Source: Promethearchaeota archaeon | Lineage (GTDB): Archaea > Asgardarchaeota > Lokiarchaeia > Sigynarchaeales > SOKP01 | Direction: 5' to 3' | DNA: 9,131 nt | Assembly (NCBI GenBank): GCA_016839905.1 | Contig: JAEOTJ010000255.1 | Span: forward strand, 1 to 9,131 | Shown: positions 1-7,000 of the stretch, one piece after another | Position numbering within the stretch: the stretch's first letter is position 1 | How the letters are laid out: the number at the start of each line of letters is the position of its first letter | Position numbers and translations under genes: made by a program | The notes under the pieces: generated by a model | Database searches by the model: none | The model's input: only the letters and a program-made list of their open reading frames with translations | Told to the model about the DNA's origin: nothing

Positions 1-650
1 CTACCGCCCCAGGTTATATTCTTCAAGGAATTCCCTGAGCTGTCAAATTTTGCGATGAAAGCATCATTATCATCCGTACCAGATGTATTAGTATGCCCCG
101 TAATGTAAATGTTTCCCAAACCATCTAAAGTAATTCCCTCCGCACTATCTACCATACTATCACCCCATGTTATATTCTTTACGGAATTGAATGAACTATC
201 ATATTTAGCAATAAACGCATCTGCAGCCCCCGCACCAAAACTTTCAGTCTTTCCTGTAATGTACATGTTTCCTGAACCATCTAAGGCAAAGTCATTTCCA
301 CGATCATAATCATTACCGCCCCATGTGATGTTCTTCATGGAATTTCCTGAGCTGTCAAATTTTGCGATGAAAGCATCACCATTCCCGGCACCAAAGCTGT
401 AAGTATATCCTGTCATGTAAATATTTCCCGAATCATCTAAAGTGATACATCTTCCAACGTCAACGGAGCTCCCGCTCCAGACTTTATTAAAATCTGATTC
501 GTAATCATTCATAGCTGCTGCTCTTACCTCAAAGGGCTGATGCATAACATTAAAAGTTTTTCCAGGTGAATTCCAAGTGATTGAAGCAAGAATGCCCGAA
601 CAGAGCGCGAGCATGAAGATAAAAATCATTCCATTTTTTTGCTTTTTCAT
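1..650 (-). CDS. Exported SBBP-type beta-propeller repeat protein (partial, 3' end outside window)
   Basis: The minus frame is open from the ATG at 648-650 to the window edge: 216 codons plus two bases. Residues 1-23 have a KK start and a hydrophobic core (MIFIFMLALCSGILAS), consistent with a signal peptide or N-terminal anchor. After a short spacer, about three repeats of 51-53 residues follow, with tryptophans at 58, 110, 163 and 214. Each has the pattern 'GxxxxLDxxGNxYxTGxT ... DAFIAKxDSSxNSxKNITWG', the recognisable signature of the SBBP beta-propeller family (one blade per repeat). Such proteins are exported and probably bind ligands or partners at the cell surface; no catalytic residues are visible and the specific role is unknown. 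More blades are expected beyond the edge, since a propeller usually needs several. The first ATG was chosen because it gives the complete signal sequence; GGTAAAAGGA just upstream is at best a weak ribosome binding site. Family assignment is firm, function is not. Confidence 0.87.
   Translation of the reverse strand, partial: MKKQKNGMIFIFMLALCSGILASITWNSPGKTFNVMHQPFEVRAAAMNDYESDFNKVWSGSSVDVGRCITLDDSGNIYMTGYTYSFGAGNGDAFIAKFDSSGNSMKNITWGGNDYDRGNDFALDGSGNMYITGKTESFGAGAADAFIAKYDSSFNSVKNITWGDSMVDSAEGITLDGLGNIYITGHTNTSGTDDNDAFIAKFDSSGNSLKNITWGG
34..378 (-). repeat. Propeller-blade coding repeats with a perfect 33-bp copy
   Basis: Bases 34-66 and 346-378 are identical over 33 bp. They encode the segment around DAFIAKFDSSG in blades 1 and 3 of the beta-propeller gene. 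The intervening blade 2 encodes nearly the same residues (DAFIAKYDSS) but with different codons. The start-to-start distance of 312 bp is two 52-codon units. Confidence 0.85.
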
Positions 651-693
651 TCCTTTTACCTTTTTAGATTTATAGTTAAATATTATACACATT

Positions 694-705
694 GGCATTT
701 AAAGG
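694..705 (-). promoter_or_regulatory. Candidate TATA box for the beta-propeller gene
   Basis: On the minus strand this reads CCTTTAAATGCC, preceded by a purine run (AGAAAAAA) that could act as a BRE. Its centre is about 49 bases upstream of the ATG, so a start site some 25 bases downstream would leave a leader of roughly 23 nt. In DNA this AT-rich, TATA-like strings are common, so this is a candidate only. Confidence 0.3.
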
Positions 706-1032
706 TTTTTTCTACTCTATTACTTGAACGTGATAAAATGAGGTCATCTTAGGACTTTTATAAAAAAATATTTCTTTTATCTTGTTTTATCTAGAATAAA
801 TTGTCATTTTTTATTGATAATTTAATCTCTTTTTCTGTTTTAATATCTGTTATATATGCATCAAGAGGGTAAAATAGCCTTATCATTATTGAATTACATT
901 TATTGCTAATATGACAGCAAAACTGGTGGGCATTATATAAATCCAGGTCGATTGCCGTGTGGCGTGGATTAAAATTTTTTTATGGCGTTTTAAATAGGAT
1001 TTAAGTACTATTCGAGTCAATTAAATTAGTAA

Positions 1033-1042
1033 GATTATATTT
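1033..1042 (+). promoter_or_regulatory. Candidate TATA box for the small membrane ORF
   Basis: GATTATATTT is centred about 33 bases upstream of the ATG at 1071. Transcription starting about 25 bases downstream would give a nearly leaderless mRNA, which fits the absence of a Shine-Dalgarno sequence (TTAATTTA precedes the ATG). Confidence 0.3.
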
Positions 1043-1070
1043 ATTTACAATAAAACACATTATTAATTTA

Positions 1071-1268
1071 ATGAAAACTATAACATTTTACATCTTACTA
1101 TTTATAGGTCTCTTGATTTCGGCATTGTCTTTATTAATATTTGTCAACATAATCGATAAAGCTTTTTTAATGGGATTTTTCTTCCTATCATTCATTCTAA
1201 GTGAAATCGTGGTTTTTGCATTGTATTATTTAATGGTTAGAATGAAAAAAAATAAGGGAAACATTTAA
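1071..1268 (+). CDS. Small two-helix membrane protein (hypothetical)
   Basis: A 65-residue frame whose translation is a convincing integral membrane protein. Residues about 5-25 (TFYILLFIGLLISALSLLIF) and about 32-56 form two hydrophobic segments. They are joined by a short loop with one Asp and one Lys, and the chain ends in a basic tail, RMKKNKGNI. The charge bias predicts a helical hairpin with the C-terminus in the cytoplasm and probably the N-terminus too. No motif identifies a family or function. It ends 13 bases before the stop of the convergent LRR gene, so the two 3' ends are packed tail to tail. In favour of a real gene: a clean hydrophobic pattern, an ATG start and a TATA-like element at a suitable distance. 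Against: small size, and T-rich DNA readily encodes Phe/Leu/Ile-rich chance frames. Confidence 0.5.
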   Translation: MKTITFYILLFIGLLISALSLLIFVNIIDKAFLMGFFFLSFILSEIVVFALYYLMVRMKKNKGNI

Positions 1269-1281
1269 AAATAATATAACT

Positions 1282-3453
1282 TCAAGGATAAGCATTATCG
1301 TCTTCGGATATCGGATTATTCCTTAAATCGAATGTTATATTATCTTTTAAGGATTTGAGGTTTTTAATTTCAGAAATTTGGTTATTTCTTGCATCTAGAC
1401 TTATGAGGTTAATCAAGTTTTCGATATTTTTTATTTCTCGAATTTGATTATGACTTAAATTTAAGGATCTTAAATTTTTAGAAATCTCAATACAATCAAA
1501 TTCAGACAATTTATTATGTGATAAAGTTAGGGATCTTAAGGATTTTAAGTTTTCAAGACCTTTATTGGTCCTTATGAAATTATTATGTAAATTTAATCTT
1601 CTTAAATTTTCAAGATTGTCGAATCCTTCAATTTGACTAATATTATTATCATTTAAATATAATTCTTCTAAATTCACGAGGTTATCTAATCCTTTTATTT
1701 CATGTAAATCATTTTCATTTAAATATAATTCTACTAAATTATTATTTTCATTCAAATTTTGGATTTCTGAAATTTTATTGAATCCGAGACTTAAATGTCT
1801 TAGATTTTTTAACGAATCAATATTTTTAATTTCTTTAATATTATTACCATTTAAATACAGCCACTTGAGGTTTATAAGGTTTTCTAAGCCTTTTACTTCG
1901 GTCAGAGATCTATTTAGATTGAGATATAATCTCTCAAGATTTTTAAGGTTATGTAATCCCTTAATTTCATTAATCATATTACTTCCAAAAGAAAATTCTT
2001 TAAGATTCTCAAGGGCTTCCAAGCCTTTTATTTCAGTCAGAAAGATATTATGAGAGAGTTCTAACTTTTCCAGATTTTTAAGATTCTCTAATCCTTCTAT
2101 TTCTTTAATGGAGCTCCCGAAGATTCTTAATTTTTTTAGATTTATGAGGTTCTCCAAGCCTTCTATTTTTTTAAATTTATTTCTTGAAAGAACCAAGTTT
2201 GCTAAATTCTTGAGGTTCTCCAATCCCTCTATTTTTATTATTTCATTTCCAGAAAGATCAAGTTTTTCCAAGTTTTTAAGGTTTTCAAGGCCTTCTATTT
2301 TTTTTATTTCATTTTCAGAAAGATCAAGTTTTACCAAGTTTTCAAGGTTTTCAAGACCTTCTATTTTTTTTATGTGATTTCTTGAAAGAACCAAACTTGC
2401 TAAATTCTTGAGGTTCTCCAATCCCTCTATTTTTATTATTTCATTGTTAGAAATATCAAGTTTTACCAAGTTTTCAAGACCTTCTATTTTTTTTATGTGA
2501 TTTCTTGAAAGAACCAAGTTTGTTAAATTCTTGAGGTTCTCCAATCCCTCTATTTTTATTATTTCATTTCCAGAAAGATCAAGTTTTACCAAGCTTTCAA
2601 GGTTCTCAAGACCTTCTATTTTTTTTATTAGATTTCTTGAAAGATGTATTACTAAATTCTTGGGGTTTCTCCATCGTTTTATTTCATTTCCAGAAAGATC
2701 AAGTTTTTCCAAGTTTTTAAGGTTTTCAAGGCCTTCTATTTTTTTTATGTGATTGTTTGAAAGATCCAAGCTTGCTAAATTCTTGAGGCTCTCCAATCCT
2801 TCTATTCTTATGATTTGATTTCCTGAAAGGTCTAATTCTTTTATATCTATGACCTTTGAGAATCCTTTTAAATCAGACATATTGTTAATTCGTTTTTTTT
2901 GCAGGCTCAACTTGAAATCCCTAGGAAAAAATCTCCTTCCTTTATAAATAATGAAATTATTTTTAGATTCTTGCTCTAATCTCTGTTTTTGTTGATAACA
3001 ATATTCAACAATGTATTTCCCATTAAACGCTCCGTATAATCCTTCTATTTCATTCTTAAAATGCCGTGGAATCGGATTGTGACTTAAATTCACATGAAGT
3101 AAGTTTTTTAATCTTTCAAGTCCCTTTATTTTAGAAATTTTATTTGAACCTAAATTTAAAAATTTTAAATTTTTTAATTTTTCAAGACCTTTAATCTCAG
3201 TGATTTTATTATGCTTGAGAATAAGGTTTTTAAGATTGATCAAATCCTCAAGACCATCAATCTCCCTTATTTCATTATGGCTGAGATCTATATATTCCAG
3301 ATAGAAAAGGTTTTCTATTCCTTCAACTTGTTTGATTTCTGAGATTCCTTTATTGGATAGATTTAAGTAGCTTTTTATATTTTTGATGTTTTTAGGATTT
3401 CCTATAACGTGTATTTTCTCACCATTTACAATAACAAAATCAGCATTACTCAT
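1282..3453 (-). CDS. Large SDS22-like leucine-rich-repeat protein, two modules
   Basis: A 723-residue protein with no signal peptide or membrane segment, so probably cytoplasmic. Almost all of it is 22-residue LRRs with the consensus LxxLxxLxLxxNxIxxIxGLeNL, the SDS22-like class, which forms a curved solenoid for protein-protein binding. Module 1 (residues about 30-130) has five repeats ending at N126-P-I. Residues 131-180 are a charged, aromatic non-LRR linker (GAFNGKYIVEYCYQQKQR). Module 2 (about 182-716) has about 25 repeats ending at N713-P-I. The start of module 2 repeats the cap of module 1. Two repeats are short (18 and 19 residues), two are long (23), and one lacks the conserved Asn (GSS, 445-447). 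No kinase, GTPase or other enzymatic domain is present, so a scaffold or regulator is the inference; partners are unknown. The ATG at 3451-3453 is the first in frame and starts just before the module 1 cap. No good Shine-Dalgarno sequence is present. Confidence 0.95.
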   Translation of the reverse strand: MSNADFVIVNGEKIHVIGNPKNIKNIKSYLNLSNKGISEIKQVEGIENLFYLEYIDLSHNEIREIDGLEDLINLKNLILKHNKITEIKGLEKLKNLKFLNLGSNKISKIKGLERLKNLLHVNLSHNPIPRHFKNEIEGLYGAFNGKYIVEYCYQQKQRLEQESKNNFIIYKGRRFFPRDFKLSLQKKRINNMSDLKGFSKVIDIKELDLSGNQIIRIEGLESLKNLASLDLSNNHIKKIEGLENLKNLEKLDLSGNEIKRWRNPKNLVIHLSRNLIKKIEGLENLESLVKLDLSGNEIIKIEGLENLKNLTNLVLSRNHIKKIEGLENLVKLDISNNEIIKIEGLENLKNLASLVLSRNHIKKIEGLENLENLVKLDLSENEIKKIEGLENLKNLEKLDLSGNEIIKIEGLENLKNLANLVLSRNKFKKIEGLENLINLKKLRIFGSSIKEIEGLENLKNLEKLELSHNIFLTEIKGLEALENLKEFSFGSNMINEIKGLHNLKNLERLYLNLNRSLTEVKGLENLINLKWLYLNGNNIKEIKNIDSLKNLRHLSLGFNKISEIQNLNENNNLVELYLNENDLHEIKGLDNLVNLEELYLNDNNISQIEGFDNLENLRRLNLHNNFIRTNKGLENLKSLRSLTLSHNKLSEFDCIEISKNLRSLNLSHNQIREIKNIENLINLISLDARNNQISEIKNLKSLKDNITFDLRNNPISEDDNAYP
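2149..2754 (-). repeat. Homogenised core of the LRR array (66-bp units, partly 132-bp superrepeat)
   Basis: Residues 234-435 of the LRR protein are encoded by nearly identical 66-bp units. Units largely alternate between two types: NEIIKIEGLENLKNL..LVLSR and NHIKKIEGLENLENLVKLDLS. This gives a two-repeat (132-bp) higher-order period. A 45-bp stretch is perfectly conserved three times, at 2203-2247, 2401-2445 and 2524-2568; the start spacings are 198 bp (three units) and 123 bp (two units less nine bases). Repeats outside this core are much more diverged, which points to recent expansion or gene conversion here. Confidence 0.92.
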
Positions 3454-3494
3454 TTTATCAATCTTTTTTATTTATTTATTAAATTATGTTTGAA

Positions 3495-3538
3495 TTATTT
3501 ATTTAATTTTATATCAGACCATTATAATATTTATATCA
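3495..3538 (-). promoter_or_regulatory. Candidate promoter region of the LRR gene
   Basis: On the minus strand two TATA-like strings occur: GATATAAATATTATAATGG (about 3520-3538) and GATATAAAATTAAATAAATA (about 3496-3515). They lie about 45-85 bases upstream of the LRR start codon. Either could serve as a TATA box; the AT-rich background prevents a choice between them. Confidence 0.28.
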
Positions 3539-3557
3539 TATTAATTTTAAAAGTAAA

Positions 3558-3590
3558 ACATTTTTAAATGTAAAAATAAAGTACTTTACA
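3558..3590. repeat. Overlapping inverted repeats upstream of the LRR gene
   Basis: ACATTT-TT-AAATGT (3558-3571) is a perfect 6-bp inverted repeat. Its right arm overlaps TGTAAA (3569-3574), which pairs with TTTACA (3585-3590). Between these arms lies the 12-bp palindrome TAAAGTACTTTA (3577-3588). The cluster is about 105-137 bases upstream of the LRR start codon, a position compatible with an operator. AT-rich chance symmetry is the alternative. Confidence 0.3.
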
Positions 3591-3626
3591 TATTTTTTTA
3601 AATTTTCCAAAAAAAACAAGATTTTA

Positions 3627-3710
3627 TTATAATAATATATAAATGATTACTAGTAAGAAGTATTCCTCCGAGGCGTCCCCTTTATTCCGCTGTTTAGTAA
3701 ATTATTACGT
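3627..3710 (+). other. TATA-like element followed by a GC-richer island (possible small RNA)
   Basis: TATAATAATATATAAAT-like DNA (about 3627-3643) is followed by the 10-bp palindrome TTACTAGTAA (3647-3656). A clearly GC-richer stretch then begins near 3664 (CCTCCGAGGCGTCCCC at 3665-3680, TTCCGCTG near 3685). The spacing from TATA to island (about 25 bases) is what an archaeal promoter would give. No tRNA fold, C/D box pair or known riboswitch could be recognised, so the RNA call is speculative. Confidence 0.2.
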
Positions 3711-3830
3711 TCTTTTATTTATGATGTATGAAATAATTTCGCATAAGGTAAAATCAATTTTTTATTAAGAATGGTTTTGAATAGTTTTTAAAACCAAATT
3801 AAACATTATAGTATGCGTAATTATTTAATG

Positions 3831-3984
3831 CGTTGTAAATAGTTATAATAAATTATTTTAATTTAATTTCCCTTTTTTCCCAAGAAATAGATGGGCAAGA
3901 TATTTATTAAGGGTGTGATATTCAGAAGATATGTAGAAAAATCTTAAATCAATAGTACATATTAATTCGTTATAAATAGTTATA
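3831..3984. repeat. 17-bp direct repeat upstream of the giant gene
   Basis: CGTTGTAAATAGTTATA at 3831-3847 recurs as CGTTATAAATAGTTATA at 3968-3984, 16 of 17 bases matching, start to start 137 bp. The second copy sits directly before the candidate TATA region of the giant gene, so the pair could be binding sites for one regulator. Confidence 0.4.
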
Positions 3985-4003
3985 TTTAAATATAAAAATA
4001 TAA
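3984..4003 (+). promoter_or_regulatory. Candidate TATA region of the giant exported-protein gene
   Basis: The AT-only tract around ATATTTAAATATAAAAATAT has good TATA character and lies about 87-106 bases before the ATG at 4090. A start site about 25 bases downstream would give a leader of roughly 65-75 nt that includes the near-palindrome at 4016-4041. Confidence 0.35.
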
Positions 4004-4015
4004 GTTTACCTTATA

Positions 4016-4041
4016 GATAAATTTTTAAAAAAAGATTTATC
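4016..4041 (+). promoter_or_regulatory. Near-palindromic element in the presumed leader of the giant gene
   Basis: GATAAAT (4016-4022) and ATTTATC (4035-4041) are perfect inverted copies separated by an A/T-only loop that itself pairs partly (TTTT with AAAA). It could be an operator overlapping the transcription start or a weak leader hairpin. A weak AGGTAAAG lies 49-60 bases on, just before the ATG. Confidence 0.3.
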
Positions 4042-4089
4042 AAAAAACAAGATTAGACATTTTATTAAAAATCAATAGGTAAAGTCAAA

Positions 4090-7000
4090 ATGAATAAAAT
4101 AAAATATAAAAGAACAATTTTAGTATCTCTCATCATTTTTTGCGTTGTAAGCTCTAGCATTTTACCATATATACTTGCGGATGATCCTCCCCCTCTAGAT
4201 CCTCCTATTATCGTGGATGGAGATTATCTCTACTTGAATGATCCTGCTGCGGGAACGTATGTTTTTACAGCGAAGGAAGAATGTTATATCTTCGTCAAGG
4301 TCAAGGATATTGATTTCACGGAAATAACTCTGGACGGGGAGATTCTTGAACTGAGCTATGGACTTAATATGTTCCCCAAACTTTTTGAACAGGAATTTAC
4401 TAATCATGAATTAGTAATAGATCCTGAAAATTCAGAATTCATACAGTGGATTGCGATTGAACCCTTATTTATAGCAGAAGGTGTCTTAGAAAGTTTAGAC
4501 CAGAACACTGCTATCGATGTTCCATTCATTGCTGGAGGGTATATAACAATTTTACTTCAGCCTAACTTTTTATACAATTGGCTATATGTAGAACTAGATA
4601 ATGTTGTACTTAAGGAAGTTTATGATCCTGCTGATTACCCCGAAATGAATAGTCAATTATATAGCTATTACTTGGAGGGGGGTGCCTATATTAGGTTTGA
4701 TTATAATATGGAACCAGGAGATCATCTATTAAAACTGAAAGGAGATGGTGATTTGGATTATAAAATACTTGTAAATCTAGATTGGGATGGAGATGAAATA
4801 TATGATGTTGAAGAGGTTCAACAAGAACTTTTTTATGATATAGATCCGACAATACCTGATGTTTGGGGATTTTTTGAGAAAGGAGAAGAGATTAATCCAC
4901 TTTTTGAAGAGGATATTTATTTAGAAGGATCTTTTAGCTTCTACCTTCCAGAAGTTCAAATGCCTCCAACATTATTCATTGATGTAATTTATGGAGAATT
5001 TAAAGATTTTGTTATTGATGGCGATATACTGACTTTTAAAAACCTAATCGTAGAGTCTGGATATGAAGATCCACCCATTGAGTTAGAATACCCCCAATTC
5101 TTAAGCAAGGGCTGGCATAATATTGAATATCTTTATAAAGCAGATCTTTATAACAAGATATCATTTAAAATTTCTGATGAAGAAATTAAAGTAATTCAGA
5201 TTCCTGAATTCATTGATTCCGATGGAGATGGCGTAAAGGATGGTGAAGAGATCTCAAGTGGCTTAAATAGATACAATCCTGATACTGATGATGATGGCCT
5301 CCCAGATTTCTATGATCCATCTCCCTTGAATTCGATAGTCTTGGATAAAGATCTCATTCACCAAATCATACTGCCAACTCATCTTGATAAAGATTCAATG
5401 ATTACATTGCAAGTAAAGAAACCTGCTAATGACTATTCAACGAAAGGTGTGAATCGGTTATGGAGAGGTGCTTATAATGTTACTATTACCCCCGTGCTTC
5501 GCTTATTTGGAAATAAAAAAGAAGTTGGAGTTAGCGAATCGGGTGAGATACTCACAGTAGATATGAATAGAGCAGAACTGGATGCAACTTGGAATGATCC
5601 TGGTGAAAATATAAATCTTGTTTTTGAATGTGATCCTGCTTATGAGGAGGGAGGATTAGGCGATCCACTTCCAAATCCAAGCGATCCGGATGGAGAATTC
5701 TGGATTGTATATCCAAAACCTTCAGAAAATAGTTTTGAATATGATATTACTTTTCCAAAAACCCATCCCGCGAAATTAGATGGATATTTAGACTTGAGAT
5801 TTGATTTCATATGGCTAATCACGGAGTATAACCAAGAATCTGGAAAATCGAGTGTCCTTCATTATTATGAATTTGAAGAGAATATCATAATTCAGAACAT
5901 GATAAAGAGAGAAGTTGAAAGCATGGATTATATAATTGCTTCACCTGACTCTTTTATTGAACATCGAATTCTTTGGTTATTAATTCAGAATCCCGACTTG
6001 AGAACCCATATAAATGCTGGGACTGATCTTTATGGTGTTGCCGATGATATAATGGGTGAAGGCACAGTAGACTATTACAAGCTAGGAGAGGAAATTATGA
6101 ATGACATAGAAATTTACTATGATGGAAACGTAAATCCCGATCCTGAAAATGAAGTGTTATATGCTGCTGGAATGCAGAATAATTATGATATCCTAAAAGA
6201 GATAATGTTAAGTACAATTCCAGATCCAAGTTTTGCAGAAATTCACCAAGGAGATTTTGACTCCTTTTTTAGCTTTAATTCCATTAGTAATGTTTATCAA
6301 GATGATGAAATTGGCATCGGAGATGCTGAAGTTCAGGGCGATAGCAAAATAAATTACGCAATTACTTATTATGACTATTCTGATGATCAAAATACTATAA
6401 TTGAACAAAGAGCAATGATCATGGAATTACCAATCTCGTTAGAAGTAGAATCTTTTCCAGATTCAAAAGTTTTAAAAATTACACAGGTTATGGGAAGGGA
6501 AATTCCATTAAATGAAATTCCTACTTCACTGAATCAAGAGATATATGATAAAATAACTTTTCATCATCAAATCTATATAGAGAAGGATGACTTAAATGAA
6601 CCAATTCCTACGCTTCATTTTAACGAAGAAATAGATATATACAAGGAATTATACAATAATCGTCCTGAAGAAGTAGAAAAAGGCTCTCTCCTTTTTAGTC
6701 ATTATTCACCCGGGCTTACTGATAATTTTTTTAAATATTATTTTGATGTAGAATTTAATACTGATGATATAACATCTAAACTTTATGATAATTTTATAGA
6801 AGGACATTTTACATCTGATAAATTTGATGATTATGTAGGTCTTGTGGCAGATTTTAGTGAATTTTTCAGTGAAAGTCAAGAACCAGGTCAACCGAAAGAG
6901 TTTTTACCTGAATTATTTCAAGATGATATAAAAGCTGAGGCCAAATTAAAAGTAATTGAAAAATTTCATGATAAAATGAAAGAACTTCAAAAATTAGTAA

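Larger units (their letters stand above)
651..1070. other. Divergent intergenic region, no gene seen
   Basis: These 420 bases separate the minus-strand propeller gene from the plus-strand small membrane ORF. Stop codons are dense in all frames. The longest thing readable around the GC-richer patch (about 911-970) is a 9-codon ATG frame. The region should hold both divergent promoters; TATA-like candidates are listed separately. A weak stem (GCC 954-956, GTGT loop, GGC 961-963) precedes a run of seven T at 975-981, but nothing identifies it as an RNA gene or real terminator. Confidence 0.6.
3454..4089. other. 636-bp AT-rich divergent intergenic region, no protein gene seen
   Basis: The region separates the LRR gene (minus) from the giant exported-protein gene (plus). 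Stops are dense in all frames and no coding frame is supportable. It holds candidate promoters for both genes, several short palindromes (3558-3571, 3577-3588, 3647-3656, 4016-4041), a 17-bp direct repeat (3831-3847, 3968-3984) and one GC-richer patch at about 3664-3700 preceded by a TATA-like string. Its length, well beyond what two promoters need, leaves room for an untranslated RNA or regulatory sites. Confidence 0.6.

Noticed and set aside
109..309. 66-codon plus-strand frame near the left edge
   Set aside because: It is antisense to the beta-propeller gene, whose minus-strand translation matches the SBBP repeat signature; the plus frame itself repeats only because the propeller does.
911..940. 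ATG frame of nine codons (MTAKLVGII)
   Set aside because: Too short, with no supporting ribosome binding site or neighbouring gene to suggest a leader peptide.
931..981. TATA-like ATTATATAAAT, short GCC-GTGT-GGC hairpin and T7 run suggesting a small RNA unit
   Set aside because: The stem has only three GC pairs plus wobbles, the transcript between promoter and T run would be very short, and no tRNA or other known fold could be drawn.
1778..2752. Plus-strand open frames (1778-2053, 2108-2377, 2531-2752) rich in Phe, Ser and Arg
   Set aside because: They are antisense to the LRR array. Their repeating RFSRPSIFFISF-like peptides are the reverse complement of the LRR consensus, so they are shadows of a repeat gene.
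2149..2815. Regular repeats resembling a CRISPR array
   Set aside because: Units are contiguous 66-bp coding repeats without unique spacers, and the frame stays open throughout. They encode LRRs.
3719..3745. TATGATGTATGAAAT as a possible box C of a C/D sRNA
   Set aside because: It matches box C (RUGAUGA) imperfectly, and no CUGA box D or C'/D' pair lies at usable distance.
6720..6860. Very AT-rich stretch in the giant gene as a sign of a recent insertion
   Set aside because: The frame is continuous, and Asp/Phe/Tyr/Asn-rich protein sequence explains the composition; no flanking repeats or boundary signals are visible.
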